A DNA stretch of 64,000 nucleotides from Streptomyces chartreusis NRRL 3882 (GTDB taxonomy: Bacteria > Actinomycetota > Actinomycetes > Streptomycetales > Streptomycetaceae): the NCBI RefSeq assembly GCF_900236475.1, contig NZ_LT963352.1, forward strand, positions 2,356,001-2,420,000. Reading direction: 5' to 3'. The first letter of the stretch is position 1. Every line of letters begins with the position of its first letter. Below, in pieces: positions 43,049-53,400 of the stretch. The notes beneath the pieces are model-generated. The model had not been told where the DNA came from. It searched no databases and saw only the letters and a program-made list of their open reading frames with translations. A program made the translations under genes and the position numbers.

Positions 43049-43494
43049 GCGCGACGCACAAGCGAGTGAGCGACGGCAACAGCAGCGGCAGTGGCGCCGA
43101 CGGCGGTGTCCAACCTCCCGTCGGCATCGACGAGTTGCTGGAGCGCGTACGTTCGGGCTACGAGCGGATCGAACCGCAGGAGGCGTACGAGGCCGCCCTG
43201 GCCGGTGACGCGCTTCTGGTGGACATCCGCTACGCGGCCCTGCGTGAACGGGACGGCCTGATTCCCGGCGCCCTCGTCGTCGAGCGCAACGAGCTGGAGT
43301 GGCGCCTCGACCCGCAGGGCAGCCACCGTCTCCCGGAGGCCACGAGCCACGCCCTGCGCGTCGTCGTGATCTGCAACGAGGGGTACGCCTCCAGCCTGGC
43401 GGTCCAGTCCCTCCACCAGCTGGGACTGCACCGGGCCACCGATCTGGTCGGCGGGTTCCAGGCTTGGCGGGCGGCGGGGCTTCCGGTGGTGTGA
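43045..43494 (+). CDS. Rhodanese-domain sulphurtransferase
   Basis: 149-residue single-domain rhodanese. The active-site loop starts CNEGYAS (Cys110), and the IPGALVVERNELEWRL and VGGFQAWRAAGLPV segments are typical. The N-terminal 25 residues are Gly/Ser-rich. GTG start overlaps the dioxygenase stop (GTGA), so the two are coupled and probably act in the same sulphur pathway. Its stop codon lies inside a 32-bp sequence that is duplicated just downstream. Confidence 0.9.
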   Translation: MSATHKRVSDGNSSGSGADGGVQPPVGIDELLERVRSGYERIEPQEAYEAALAGDALLVDIRYAALRERDGLIPGALVVERNELEWRLDPQGSHRLPEATSHALRVVVICNEGYASSLAVQSLHQLGLHRATDLVGGFQAWRAAGLPVV

Positions 43495-43547
43495 CGACGG
43501 GGCTCTGGCGGGCGGGCGGGGCTTCCGGTGGTGTGACGACGGGGCTC
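43474..43547. repeat. 32-bp direct repeat spanning the rhodanese stop codon
   Basis: The same 32 bases (gcggggcttccggtggtgtg and 12 more) occur at 43474-43505 and 43516-43547, with a period of 42 bp. The first copy holds the last rhodanese codons and stop. The second is non-coding, so this is a small tandem duplication of the gene end. Confidence 0.8.
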
Positions 43548-43585
43548 GACGGCGGGCGCGGCCCCACGAGGGTCTCGCCCCCGCC

Positions 43586-44452
43586 TCAGATCACCTCGTC
43601 CCCGAGGAACTCCGTGTCCTCGCCCTCCTCCTCCAGCGCCTGCCGGACCACGCGCAGGGCCATGCCCTCGGAGTAGCCCTTGCGGGCGAGCATGCCCGCG
43701 AGGCGGCGGAGGCGCTTGTCCCGGTCGAGCCCACGAGTGGAGCGGAGCTTCCGCGCGACGAGTTCCCGCGCGGTCGTCTCCTCCTGCTCGGAGTCGAGCT
43801 GGGAGACGGCCTCGTCGATCAGCGTGGAGTCGACGCCCTTGGTCCGCAGCTCCCGGGCGAGCGCACGCCGTGCCAGCCCCCGGCCGTGGTGCCGGGACTC
43901 CACCCAGGCCTCCGCGAAGGCGCTGTCGTTGATGAGGCCGACTTCTTCGAACCGCGACAGCACCTCCTCGGCGGCATCGTCCGGGATCTGCCGCTTGCGC
44001 AGGGCGTCGGCGAGTTGCTTACGGGTCCGCGGGGTCCCGGTGAGCAGGCGCAGGCAGATCGCCCGAGCCTGCTCGACCGGGTCCCCCGGAGGCTCCCCCT
44101 GCTCGGCCCTCGACGAGGAGAGGGAATCTCCGTCCTCGGTATCCGCCGCGCCGAAGCCGCGGCGGCGGCGCCCCCGTCCACGCCCGCCAGGCGACCCACC
44201 GTCATGCGCGCCGTCCCTGGATGAGCCGCCTCCGCGGGCGCCTCTACCCGATGAGCCGCTGCCCGATGAGCCCCTGCCTCGGGAGGCCTCCCCGTACGAC
44301 CCGTCGTCCCCGAACAGCCCGTCATCCCGGTGCAGCCGATCGTGCCCGTCCTCCCCGTCCACGGCCGAGCCCGTCTCCCCTCCGGTGCCCCTCCCCCGTG
44401 GGGCACCGGAGGCGGCGTACTCGTACTCCGCCCAGTCGGTTCGTCGTGTCAC
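43586..44452 (-). CDS. recX: Regulatory protein RecX with long N-terminal extension
   Basis: 288-residue RecX, a modulator of RecA filaments. The three-helix repeat core starts near residue 125 ([47 protein letters not shown]). The first 120 residues start [13 protein letters not shown] and are then rich in Gly, Ser, Arg and Asp ([17 protein letters not shown]), probably disordered and unusually long for RecX. The GTG start is three bases after the recA stop, so recA-recX is an operon; the start position is natural despite the odd linker. Confidence 0.86.
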   Translation of the reverse strand: MTRRTDWAEYEYAASGAPRGRGTGGETGSAVDGEDGHDRLHRDDGLFGDDGSYGEASRGRGSSGSGSSGRGARGGGSSRDGAHDGGSPGGRGRGRRRRGFGAADTEDGDSLSSSRAEQGEPPGDPVEQARAICLRLLTGTPRTRKQLADALRKRQIPDDAAEEVLSRFEEVGLINDSAFAEAWVESRHHGRGLARRALARELRTKGVDSTLIDEAVSQLDSEQEETTARELVARKLRSTRGLDRDKRLRRLAGMLARKGYSEGMALRVVRQALEEEGEDTEFLGDEVI

Positions 44453-44455
44453 GGG

Positions 44456-45580
44456 TCAGCTCTTGGCTGCGGCGGCCTTGGACTTGGCGGTCTTGGCCGC
44501 TGCCGGGGCGGGGACCGCCGCCGCGTCGGCAGGTGCCGGGGAGACCGCGGCGTCCGTGCCCGGCTCGGCGGCCGGCTCCTCGGGACGCACGCCGACGCCC
44601 AGCTTCTCCTTGATCTTCTTCTCGATCTCGTTGGCCAGGTCGGGGTTGTCCTTCAGGAAGTTGCGCGCGTTCTCCTTGCCCTGGCCGAGCTGGTCGCCCT
44701 CGTACGTGTACCAGGCGCCGGCCTTGCGGACGAAGCCGTGCTCCACGCCCATGTCGATCAGGCCGCCCTCGCGGCTGATGCCCTGGCCGTAGAGGATGTC
44801 GAACTCGGCCTGCTTGAAGGGCGGCGCGACCTTGTTCTTGACGACCTTGCAGCGGGTGCGGTTGCCGACCGCCTCCGTGCCGTCCTTCAGGGTCTCGATG
44901 CGGCGGATGTCGATGCGCACCGAGGCGTAGAACTTCAGCGCCCGGCCACCGGTCGTGGTCTCGGGGGAGCCGAACATCACGCCGATCTTCTCGCGGAGCT
45001 GGTTGATGAAGATCGCGGTCGTCTTGGACTGGTTGAGCGCGCTGGTGATCTTCCGCAGCGCCTGGCTCATCAGGCGGGCCTGGAGACCCACGTGGCTGTC
45101 GCCCATCTCGCCCTCGATCTCCGCGCGCGGAACGAGCGCGGCGACGGAGTCGATGACGATGAGGTCCAGGGCGCCGGAGCGGACCAGCATGTCCACGATC
45201 TCCAGGGCCTGCTCGCCGTTGTCCGGCTGGGAGAGGATGAGGTTGTCGATGTCGACGCCGAGCTTCTTCGCGTACTCGGGGTCGAGTGCGTGCTCCGCGT
45301 CGACGAAGGCGACCTGCCCGCCGGCCTTCTGGGCGTTCGCCACCGCGTGCAGGGTCAGGGTGGTCTTACCGGAGGACTCCGGTCCGTAGATCTCCACGAC
45401 ACGGCCGCGGGGCAGGCCGCCCACACCGAGGGCCACGTCGAGGGCGGTGGACCCGGTCGGGATGACCTCGATGGGCTCCTTGGTCCGGTCGCCCATGCGC
45501 ATGACCGCGCCCTTGCCGAATTGCCGTTCAATCTGTGCGAGAGCGGCATCCAGGGCCTTCTCGCGGTCGGTTCCTGCCAT
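44456..45580 (-). CDS. recA: Recombinase RecA
   Basis: 374-residue recombinase and SOS co-protease. Walker A GPESSGKT is at residues 66-73, with [20 protein letters not shown], the L2 loop [13 protein letters not shown] and [10 protein letters not shown]. The C-terminal tail is Ala/Lys/Pro-rich, typical of Streptomyces. The ATG giving [10 protein letters not shown] follows GGGTGGA. An in-frame extension to 45661 lacks conservation. An SOS box lies 165-179 bp upstream, and recX follows three bases after the stop. Confidence 0.97.
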   Translation of the reverse strand: MAGTDREKALDAALAQIERQFGKGAVMRMGDRTKEPIEVIPTGSTALDVALGVGGLPRGRVVEIYGPESSGKTTLTLHAVANAQKAGGQVAFVDAEHALDPEYAKKLGVDIDNLILSQPDNGEQALEIVDMLVRSGALDLIVIDSVAALVPRAEIEGEMGDSHVGLQARLMSQALRKITSALNQSKTTAIFINQLREKIGVMFGSPETTTGGRALKFYASVRIDIRRIETLKDGTEAVGNRTRCKVVKNKVAPPFKQAEFDILYGQGISREGGLIDMGVEHGFVRKAGAWYTYEGDQLGQGKENARNFLKDNPDLANEIEKKIKEKLGVGVRPEEPAAEPGTDAAVSPAPADAAAVPAPAAAKTAKSKAAAAKS

Positions 45581-45744
45581 GGGTTCCACCCGATTTGCTT
45601 GAGTCGATCGCTTCACGTCAAAGACGCTAACGCCTGCCACTGACAATGCGCCCCGACGCACGTCCGGCCTGTGGATAACTCGGGCACATCCCTACCCAAA
45701 GTACGTCGAAATGCCCGTCGTTGAGCTTCGCCGGAGACTCCATA

Positions 45745-45759
45745 AGAATGGATGTTCGA
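45745..45759 (-). promoter_or_regulatory. SOS (LexA) box upstream of recA
   Basis: On the minus strand the sequence is TCGAACATCCATTCT, matching the LexA consensus in the left half-site and most of the right. It lies 165 bp upstream of the recA start and includes the GAACATCCATTC element remembered from Streptomyces recA promoters. Confidence 0.82.
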
Positions 45760-45809
45760 TTTTCGTGTCAAGCGCACCACGCGACACCTCCGTGACAGGG
45801 CGCAGCGAC

Positions 45810-47198
45810 TCAGTCCGGGCTCTGCCCGGAGCCCCCGCCCTCGGACCGCCCGTCGTCGGACCGCCGGTCACCGGACGGCCCGTCCCCGGACTGCGGGTTC
45901 TCGGACTGCCCGTCCTCGGGCTGTCCACCTTCGGGCCGGCCGCCCCCCGGCCGACCGCCCTCGGCCCGCTCCGTCCCTGCCCGCCGTGCCCACAGCCGCC
46001 CCGCGCGCGTGACGAGGCTCGGCCCCTCCCCGCGTCGGCGATGGCCGTGCACGCGGGGGTCGTCCGTCACGGCGTACCGCTTCACGTACGCCCCCAGGAA
46101 GGCCTGGAGCGTGGCGATGGCGGGGATGGCGATCAGCGCGCCGACGGCGCCCAGGAGCGCGGTGCCCGCGATGACCGAGCCGAAGGCGACCGCGGGGTGG
46201 ATGTCGACGGTCTTGGACGTCAGCTTCGGCTGGAGCACGTAGTTCTCGAACTGCTGGTAGATCACCACGAAGATCAGCACCCACAGCGCGTACCAGGGGT
46301 TGACCGTGAACGCGATCAGCATGGGCAGCGCGCCCGCGAGGTACGTGCCGATGGTGGGGATGAACTGCGACACCAGGCCCACCCACACGGCGAGCACGGG
46401 CGCGTAGGGCACGTCCAGGGCCTGCAGGAGGACGAAGTGCGCTATGCCGGAGATCAGTGCCATCAGGCCGCGCGAGTAGATGTAGCCGCCGGTCTTGTTC
46501 ACGGCGATCTCCCAGGCGCGCAGCACCTCGGCCTGCCGTGCGGGCGGCAGGAGCGAGCAGATGGTGCGGCGCAGTCGCGGGCCGTCCGCGGCGAAGTAGA
46601 ACGAGAACAGCGCGATCGTCAGCAGCTGGAAGAGGCCCCCGATGACCTGGGCGGACACGTCCAGCACACCCGTGGCGCTGTTCTGCACGTAGTTGCGCAG
46701 CCAGTCGGAGCGGAGCAGGCCCTCCTGGATGTCCACGCGCTTCAGGTCGGTCTTGAAGTGCGTGTTGATCCAGTTGATGACCGAGTCGAGGTAGCCCGGG
46801 AAGCCCTCGATCATCTTGATGATCTGGTCCGCGAGGATGGAGCCGAGCAGCGTGACGAAGCCCGCCGCCACGATGATCACGCCGATGAAGACGATGAACG
46901 TGGCCAGTCCCCTGCGCATGCCGCGCGAGGCCATCCAGCTCACCGCCGGTTCGATGGCGAGCGCCAGGAAGAACGCGATGAGGATGTTGATCAGTAGCCC
47001 GGTGAGCTGGTGGAAGGCCCAACTGCCCAGCTGGAACACGGCGACGAGGGCGAGAGCGAGCACCAGGGCGCGCGGCAGCCAGCGCGGCATGCGGCCGTTC
47101 GGCCCGGCGTCCCCGCCGGCGGGGGGCGGGGCGGGCGGTGTCGTGCCGAACGGGGAGGACTGCTGGGCATCCTGCCCGGTCTCGTCAGTGGGTGCCAC
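45810..47198 (-). CDS. AI-2E family transporter with Gly/Arg/Glu-rich C-terminal tail
   Basis: 462-residue membrane protein of the AI-2E (PerM/TqsA) exporter family, with about seven to eight hydrophobic segments and typical motifs (LAIEPAVSWMASRGMRRGLA, QFIPTIGTYLAG, YVLQPKLTSKTVDIHP). The last 60 residues are a low-complexity chain with RPEGGQPEDGQSENPQSGDG-type repeats. Start uncertain: GTG at 47198 gives a normal N-terminus, while GTG at 47276, seven bases after the upstream DUF3046 gene, would add 26 residues. Substrate unknown; the family name does not prove autoinducer transport. Confidence 0.83.
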   Translation of the reverse strand: MAPTDETGQDAQQSSPFGTTPPAPPPAGGDAGPNGRMPRWLPRALVLALALVAVFQLGSWAFHQLTGLLINILIAFFLALAIEPAVSWMASRGMRRGLATFIVFIGVIIVAAGFVTLLGSILADQIIKMIEGFPGYLDSVINWINTHFKTDLKRVDIQEGLLRSDWLRNYVQNSATGVLDVSAQVIGGLFQLLTIALFSFYFAADGPRLRRTICSLLPPARQAEVLRAWEIAVNKTGGYIYSRGLMALISGIAHFVLLQALDVPYAPVLAVWVGLVSQFIPTIGTYLAGALPMLIAFTVNPWYALWVLIFVVIYQQFENYVLQPKLTSKTVDIHPAVAFGSVIAGTALLGAVGALIAIPAIATLQAFLGAYVKRYAVTDDPRVHGHRRRGEGPSLVTRAGRLWARRAGTERAEGGRPGGGRPEGGQPEDGQSENPQSGDGPSGDRRSDDGRSEGGGSGQSPD

Positions 47199-47282
47199 GC
47201 ACCAAGTCTCACCCACGCCACCGACAGCCGTCTGCCCGCCCGCGATCTTCGTGGGCCGCCGGTCAGCGGTCTCCACGACAGG

Positions 47283-47477
47283 TCAACGCTTCTCCCTCGG
47301 CACGTCCATCACCGCGCACACCACCTGCCAGACCTCCTTGGCGTCCCAGCCGGCGTCGAGCGCCTCGTGCACGGTGCGTCCGCCGAGCTCCGACATCACA
47401 TGGTCGCGTGCGAAGGTGTCCGCGTAGGCCTGACCGAAGTGCTCCGCCATCCGCTGCCAGAAGACCGTCAACCGCAT
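47283..47477 (-). CDS. DUF3046 family protein
   Basis: 64-residue conserved actinobacterial protein starting MRLTVFWQRMAEHFG and ending MDVPREKR. The whole length matches the DUF3046 family, which is often found near recA. ATG start, seven bases ahead of the alternative start of the AI-2E gene. Function unknown. Confidence 0.85.
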   Translation of the reverse strand: MRLTVFWQRMAEHFGQAYADTFARDHVMSELGGRTVHEALDAGWDAKEVWQVVCAVMDVPREKR

Positions 47478-47557
47478 GACTCCAGTATCCCGCCCCTGGG
47501 GGTGGGCCTGAGCCGGGACCGCCTGCCGGCACCGTTTTCCGCCCTACGGTCTGACCC

Positions 47558-48502
47558 ATGGCCGAAACAGGAGCTCCCTCACTCCCCCAGTCGCCCCCGC
47601 CGCGCACCCCCGTGGCGTGTGCGGAACGCTTCGTCTGGCTCACCGCGCGCGTGCTCGAGCAGCGCCTCTTCGCCCACCACTTCCGGGGCGGCGCCGCCGA
47701 CCCGGTGGAGACCGCCCTGGACGCCTACCGCAACGAGGACGGCGGGTACGGCCACGCGCTGGAGCCCGACCTGCGCGGCCCGGTCAGCCAGCCGCTGCAC
47801 ACCGCGCACGCCCTGCGCGTCCTGGACGCCGTGGGACGCTGCGCCGGCCAGCGCGTGGAACGGATGTGCCGCTATCTGACGTCCGTCTCCACGGCGGACG
47901 GCGCCCTCCCGGCGATCCACCCGAGCCAGCGCGGCTACCCGACGGCGCCCTTCGTACCGGTCGTGGACGACCCGCCCAGCGACCTCCTGGCCACCGGGCC
48001 GGTGGTGGGGCTGCTGCACCGCAACGAGGTGTGGCACGCCTGGCTGTTCCGGGCCACGGACTTCTGCTGGCAGGCGGTCGAGTCCCTGGAGAAGTCCCAC
48101 CCGTACGAGATCGAGGCCGCCGTGGCGTTCCTCGACTCCGCCCCGGACCGCCCGCGCGCCGAGGCGGCCGCCGACCGCCTGGGCCGCCTGGTCCGCGAAC
48201 ACCGCCTGGCGGCTCTGGATCCCGAGAACCTGGACGCCTACCCGGTCTCTCCCGGTTACGCCCCGGGCGAGCACCACTTCCCGTACGACTACGCGAGGAC
48301 ACCGCGCTCCCTCGCGCGCGCGTGGTTCACGGACGACGAGATGGCCCGCTCCCTGGACCACCTCGCGGCCCAGCAGCAGGAGGACGGCGGCTGGCCCGTC
48401 CGGTGGCGCCACTGGGCCCCGGCCCCCGCCCTGGAAGCCCGCCCGGTGGTGACGATCGAGGCCCTGCGCACACTCAACGCGTACGGCCGCGGCATCGGCT
48501 GA
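47558..48502 (+). CDS. Alpha-toroid (terpene cyclase/prenyltransferase-fold) protein of unknown function
   Basis: 314-residue protein with repeated helical motifs of the alpha/alpha-toroid fold: RNEDGGYGHALEPDL and QQQEDGGWPVRW are like the QW motifs of squalene-cyclase-type repeats. It lacks the DxDD motif needed by class II cyclases, so terpene cyclase activity is unlikely. ATG start, transcribed divergently from DUF3046. Conserved in Streptomyces as far as I recall, with no known role. Confidence 0.7.
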   Translation: MAETGAPSLPQSPPPRTPVACAERFVWLTARVLEQRLFAHHFRGGAADPVETALDAYRNEDGGYGHALEPDLRGPVSQPLHTAHALRVLDAVGRCAGQRVERMCRYLTSVSTADGALPAIHPSQRGYPTAPFVPVVDDPPSDLLATGPVVGLLHRNEVWHAWLFRATDFCWQAVESLEKSHPYEIEAAVAFLDSAPDRPRAEAAADRLGRLVREHRLAALDPENLDAYPVSPGYAPGEHHFPYDYARTPRSLARAWFTDDEMARSLDHLAAQQQEDGGWPVRWRHWAPAPALEARPVVTIEALRTLNAYGRGIG

Positions 48503-48811
48503 TCAGGCCCCCATGGCCCGCACTCCCGCGGTCACCACCACCGCCGCCGCGACGACGAGCAGGAACGGCGCCCGCAGCATCAGTGCCACAGCGGCGGCTC
48601 CGAGCCCGGCGGCCCGCGCGTCCAGCATCAGCGTCTGCCCGTCGGCGAAGGTCTGCTGCGCCGTGAGGGCCGCCAGCAGCGCGACGGGCAGCAACGCGGC
48701 GAGGCGCTTCACGACGGGCCGCTCAAGAGCCCCCGAGGGCACCAGCAGCCCGGCCAGTTTGACGGCGTAGCACCCGAGGACGGTCACACCGATCGCGATC
48801 CAGACGTTCAC
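48503..48811 (-). CDS. azlD: AzlD-type branched-chain amino acid exporter subunit
   Basis: 102-residue small membrane protein with four hydrophobic segments; motifs such as LGCYAVKLAGLLVP and RLAALLPVALLAALTAQQTF are typical of AzlD. It works with AzlC (next gene upstream) to export branched-chain amino acids and similar compounds. GTG start overlaps the azlC stop by four bases, indicating coupled translation. Confidence 0.88.
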   Translation of the reverse strand: MNVWIAIGVTVLGCYAVKLAGLLVPSGALERPVVKRLAALLPVALLAALTAQQTFADGQTLMLDARAAGLGAAAVALMLRAPFLLVVAAAVVVTAGVRAMGA

Positions 48812-49530
48812 CGCTCATCACCCTGTCCCGTGCGCCGGCCGTCCGCCCAGAGCACGACCGGCGCGGCCAGCGCGGCCATCAGAACCGGCACACCGGCGGG
48901 CAGCACGGGCAGCAGCCCGAGCCCCAGCAGTACGGCGAGCCCGGCGACGGCCCGCTCGGTGCCGCTCTTCAGCATCGGCGCGAGCAGCGCCAGGAACACC
49001 GCGGGTCCCGCCGCGTCCAGCCCCCACGCGTCGGTGTCCCCGATGGCCTCGGCGCCCAGGGCGCCGAGCAGCGTGGTGAGGTTCCACAGGACGTACAGGC
49101 TCAGCCCCGTCACCAGGAACCCGATCCGCGCGCTGCGCCGCGTGGGCTGCGCGAGCGCGACGGCGGCCGTCTCGTCGATCACCCAGTGGGCGGCGAACGG
49201 CCGCACCGCGCGCGGGAGGGACAGCAACTGCGACAGACGCAGGCCGTAGAAGGCGTTCCGCACCCCCAGGAAGAAGGCCCCGGCCGCCGCCGTGAACGGG
49301 CCGCCACCGGCCGCGAGGGCTCCCACCAGGGCGAACTGGGACGCCCCGGTGAACACCAGCAGGCTGAGCGCGCAGGTCTGCAGCAGCGTGAGCCCGCTGC
49401 CGGCCGATGTCACGCCGAAGGCGAACCCGGAGAGCCCGACGGCCACCCCGACGCCCAAGGCGTCCCGCACAACGGCACGGTCCGCCTTCCCACCGGTCTC
49501 TGTATCTCTGAGAGCTGTCTGATCTGCCAC
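48808..49530 (-). CDS. azlC: AzlC-type branched-chain amino acid exporter subunit
   Basis: 240-residue integral membrane protein with the AzlC signature (FTGASQFALVGALAAGG, FFLGVRNAFYGLRLS, HWVIDETAAVALAQ). GTG at 49530 with GCGGGG just upstream gives the usual family N-terminus; a longer open frame overlaps the AraC gene and is rejected. It forms a two-subunit exporter with AzlD, and the AraC regulator gene lies 23 bp upstream in the same direction, so the three are probably one operon. Confidence 0.9.
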   Translation of the reverse strand: MADQTALRDTETGGKADRAVVRDALGVGVAVGLSGFAFGVTSAGSGLTLLQTCALSLLVFTGASQFALVGALAAGGGPFTAAAGAFFLGVRNAFYGLRLSQLLSLPRAVRPFAAHWVIDETAAVALAQPTRRSARIGFLVTGLSLYVLWNLTTLLGALGAEAIGDTDAWGLDAAGPAVFLALLAPMLKSGTERAVAGLAVLLGLGLLPVLPAGVPVLMAALAAPVVLWADGRRTGQGDER

Positions 49531-49553
49531 GCCCCGCACGCTACGAGGAGCCG

Positions 49554-50384
49554 CTACCGCAGGTCTTGTACGTTCTTGCGCTCCCGCTGGTAGGCCCCCG
49601 GAGGCACACCGACGATCCGGCTGAAGTGCCGGTTGAGATGCGGCTGATCGGTGAACCCCACGGCCACGGCGACCTCCGAGGGCGCCGTCCCGAGGTCCAG
49701 CAGCCGCCGCGCCCGCCGTACCCGCGCGTCCGTGAGCCACGCGTGCGGTGGCATCCCGTAGGCGTTCCGGAAGGCCCGCAACAAGGCGAAGGGACTGGTC
49801 CCGAGATCGGCCGCCAACCGCTCCAGGCTCGGCGGCCGGGCCATCCGCTCCTCCAGCACCGCACGCGCGCGTGCCGCGATCCGGGCCCCGGCCGCCCGCA
49901 CCTTCCGCCGTGGCATGGGCCCACCGTTCAGCCGCAGCAACCTCGTCACGGCGACCCGCAGCAGTGTGTCCGCGGCCAACGCGTTGCCCTCGTCGGCGGC
50001 GCGCAGCACCTGGTGCACCAGCCCGACGGCGTACGGGTCATCCACCACCGGGCTGACGAACCCCGGCGTCCCCCGCAGTGCCGTGGTCTCGGCCGCGATC
50101 TCCGCCACCACATCGACGGGCGGATACACCGCCCCGTACCGCCACCCCTCCGGCACACCGGCCCGCCCGGTGTGCGGCGTGTCCGGATTCACCAGAGCGA
50201 GAGCCCCGGCCCCGGCGTACTGATCGCCCCCACCGTGGTGAAAGACCTCCACCCCGTCGGCGATGGCAGCGATCACGAAGTTCTCGTGCGTATGCCGCAC
50301 GAACGTCTTCCGCACGTACCGGGCCCGCAGCAGGTCCACCCCGGGCAGCTCGTCGTACTGCCAGTGCCGCGCGCGCTCGCTCAT
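49554..50384 (-). CDS. AraC-family transcriptional regulator
   Basis: 276-residue regulator. The N-terminal cupin-like ligand domain (HTHENFVIAAIADG, VNPDTPHTG) is followed by a double helix-turn-helix (LERLAADLGTSPFALLRAFR; APSEVAVAVGFTDQPHLNRHF). ATG start. It immediately precedes azlCD in the same direction and probably controls that exporter in response to an amino acid or related effector. It is divergent from the lhr gene. Confidence 0.9.
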   Translation of the reverse strand: MSERARHWQYDELPGVDLLRARYVRKTFVRHTHENFVIAAIADGVEVFHHGGGDQYAGAGALALVNPDTPHTGRAGVPEGWRYGAVYPPVDVVAEIAAETTALRGTPGFVSPVVDDPYAVGLVHQVLRAADEGNALAADTLLRVAVTRLLRLNGGPMPRRKVRAAGARIAARARAVLEERMARPPSLERLAADLGTSPFALLRAFRNAYGMPPHAWLTDARVRRARRLLDLGTAPSEVAVAVGFTDQPHLNRHFSRIVGVPPGAYQRERKNVQDLR

Positions 50385-50476
50385 ACGGCCATTGTCCGAT
50401 CCCCGGACCCACCGCGGAACGGCGGGCGGAACCGCGGCGGCCCCCCGATGTCAGTGCCGGGGTGCACGATGGACGC

Positions 50477-53400
50477 ATGCCCAGCAAAGCACCCGGACCC
50501 CTGGACGGCTTCTCCCCCGCGACCCGCGCCTGGTTCTCGGGCGCCTTCTCGGCGCCCACCACGGCCCAGTCCGGTGCCTGGCAGGCCATTCACGAAGGCT
50601 CGGACGTGCTGGTCGTCGCCCCCACCGGCTCCGGCAAGACCCTGGCCGCCTTCCTCGCCGCCCTGGACCAGCTCGCCTCGACCCCTCCCCCCGCCGACCC
50701 CAGGAAGCGCTGCCGGGTCCTGTACATCTCCCCGCTGAAGGCCCTGGCCGTGGACGTGGAGCGCAACCTCCGCAGCCCCCTGACCGGCATCCGCCAGGAG
50801 TCCGTGCGGATGGGCCTGCCCGAGCCCGAGGTCAAGGTGGGCATCCGCTCGGGTGACACCCCCGCCGCCGAGCGCCGGGCCCTGTCCACCCGTCCTCCGG
50901 ACATCCTGATCACGACCCCCGAGTCGCTGTTCCTGATGCTGACCTCGGCCACGCGCGACGCGCTGACCGGCGTGGAAACGGTGATCCTCGACGAGGTGCA
51001 CGCGGTCGCGGGCACCAAGCGCGGCGCCCACCTCGCGCTCTCCCTGGAGCGGCTGGACGACCTCCTTCCGAAGCCCGCCCGCCGCATCGGCCTCTCCGCG
51101 ACTGTCCGCCCGGTCGACGAGGTGGCCCGTTTCCTCTCGCCCCGCCGCAAGGTGGAGATCGTCCAGCCCGAGTCGGGCAAGGAGTTCGACCTCTCCGTGG
51201 TCGTCCCGGTCGAGGACCTGGGCGAGCTGGGCGGCTCCCCGGTGGCGGACGGCTCGGAGGGTGCCGAGCGCCCGTCGATCTGGCCGCATGTGGAGGAGCG
51301 GATCACCGACCTCGTCCAGTCCCACCGCTCCACGATCGTCTTCGCGAACTCCCGCCGCCTCGCGGAGCGCCTGTGCAACCGCCTGAACGAGATCGCGTAC
51401 GAACGGGCCACGGGCGAGACCCTCGACGAGCACCACTCCCCCGCCGAGCTCATGGGCGGCTCGGGAGCCGCCCAGGGCGCACCTCAGGTCATCGCCCGTG
51501 CCCACCACGGCTCGGTGTCCAAGGAGCAGCGTGCCCTGGTCGAGGAGGACCTGAAGGCTGGCCGCCTCCCCGCGGTCGTGGCCACGTCCAGTCTCGAACT
51601 GGGCATCGACATGGGCGCGGTCGACCTGGTGGTCCAGGTCGAATCACCCCCGTCGGTGGCCTCCGGCCTGCAACGCGTCGGCCGGGCGGGCCACCAGGTG
51701 GGCGCGGTCTCCACCGGCGTGGTCTTCCCGAAGTACCGCGGCGACCTGGTCCAGGCGGCGGTGGTCACCGAACGCATGCGTACCGGCGCCATCGAGTCCC
51801 TCAGGGTCCCCGCCAACCCGTTGGACGTCCTGGCCCAGCAACTCGTCGCCATGACGGCCATGGACACCTGGCAGTTCGACGACCTGCTCGCCGCCGTCCG
51901 ACGGGCCGCCCCCTTCGCCTCGCTCCCCGAGTCCGCCTTCACGGCGGTCCTCGACATGCTGGCCGGCCGCTACCCGTCCGACGCCTTCGCCGAGCTGCGC
52001 CCGCGCGTGGTGTGGGACCGCGTCACCGGCGAGATCACGGGCCGCCCCGGCGCGCAGCGCCTCGCCGTCACCTCCGGGGGCACGATCCCCGACCGCGGCC
52101 TCTTCGGCGTCTTCCTCGCCGGCGCCGACCCCAAGAAGGGCGGCGGCCGGGTCGGCGAGCTCGACGAGGAGATGGTCTACGAGTCCCGCGTCGGCGACGT
52201 CTTCACGCTCGGCACGAGTTCCTGGCGCATCGAGGACATCACCCGCGACCGCGTCCTGGTCTCCCCCGCCCCGGGCGTGCCGGGCCGGCTGCCCTTCTGG
52301 AAGGGCGACCAGCTGGGCCGCCCGCTGGAGCTGGGCCGGGCGGTGGGCGCGTTCCTGCGTGAGGTCGGCTCGCTGTCCAAGGACGACGCCCGGCTGCGCC
52401 TCCTCGCCGCCGGCCTGGACGCCTGGGCGGCGGACAACGTGCTCTCCTACCTCGACGAACAGCGGGAGGCCTGCGGACACGTCCCGGACGACCGGACGAT
52501 CGTCGTGGAGCGCTTCCGCGACGAGCTCGGCGACTGGCGCGTGGTCGTGCACTCGCCCTTCGGCGCCCAGGTGCACGCCCCCTGGGCCCTCGCGCTCGGC
52601 GCGAAGCTCTCCGAGCGGTACGGCATGGACGCGCAGGTCATGCACGCCGACGACGGCATCGTGCTGCGTCTGCCGGACGCGGACCTGATGGGCCTGGACC
52701 TGCTCGACCAGGAGCCGGTGAAGATGGGCCGGGAGTACGACGCCGAGCAGGCTCCTGTGGGCGCCGCCGACGTCGTCTTCGACAAGGGCGAGGTCGACCA
52801 GGTCGTCACCGACCAGGTGGGCAGCTCGGCGCTGTTCGCGGCCCGTTTCCGCGAGTGTGCCGCCCGCGCGCTGCTGCTCCCGCGCCGCAACCCGGGCAAG
52901 CGCACGCCACTGTGGCAGCAGCGCCAGCGCGCCTCCCAGCTGCTCCAGGTGGCGAGCGAGTTCGGCTCGTTCCCGATCGTCCTGGAGGCGGTCCGCGAGT
53001 GCCTCCAGGACGTCTTCGACGTCCCCGGTCTCGTCGAGCTGATGGGCGACCTGGAGTCCCGCAAGGTGCGCCTCGTCGAGGTCACCACCCCCGAGCCGTC
53101 CCCCTTCGCCCGCTCCCTCCTCTTCGGCTACGTCGCCCAGTTCCTGTACGAGGGCGACTCCCCGCTCGCCGAGCGCCGGGCCGCCGCCCTGTCGCTGGAC
53201 TCGCGGCTGCTGGCCGAGCTGCTGGGCCAGGCGGAGCTGCGCGAGCTGCTCGACGCGGAGGTACTGACGGAGCTGGAGCGGGAGCTTCAGTGGCTCACCG
53301 AGGACCGCCGCGTCAAGGACGCCGAAGGCGTCGCGGACATCCTGCGCCTCCTCGGCCCGCTCACGGACGCGGAGTTGGCCGAGCGGGGCGCCGAACCGCA

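Noticed and set aside
44330..45643. Plus-strand open frame opposite recA
   Set aside because: Antisense to recA, which is unambiguous.
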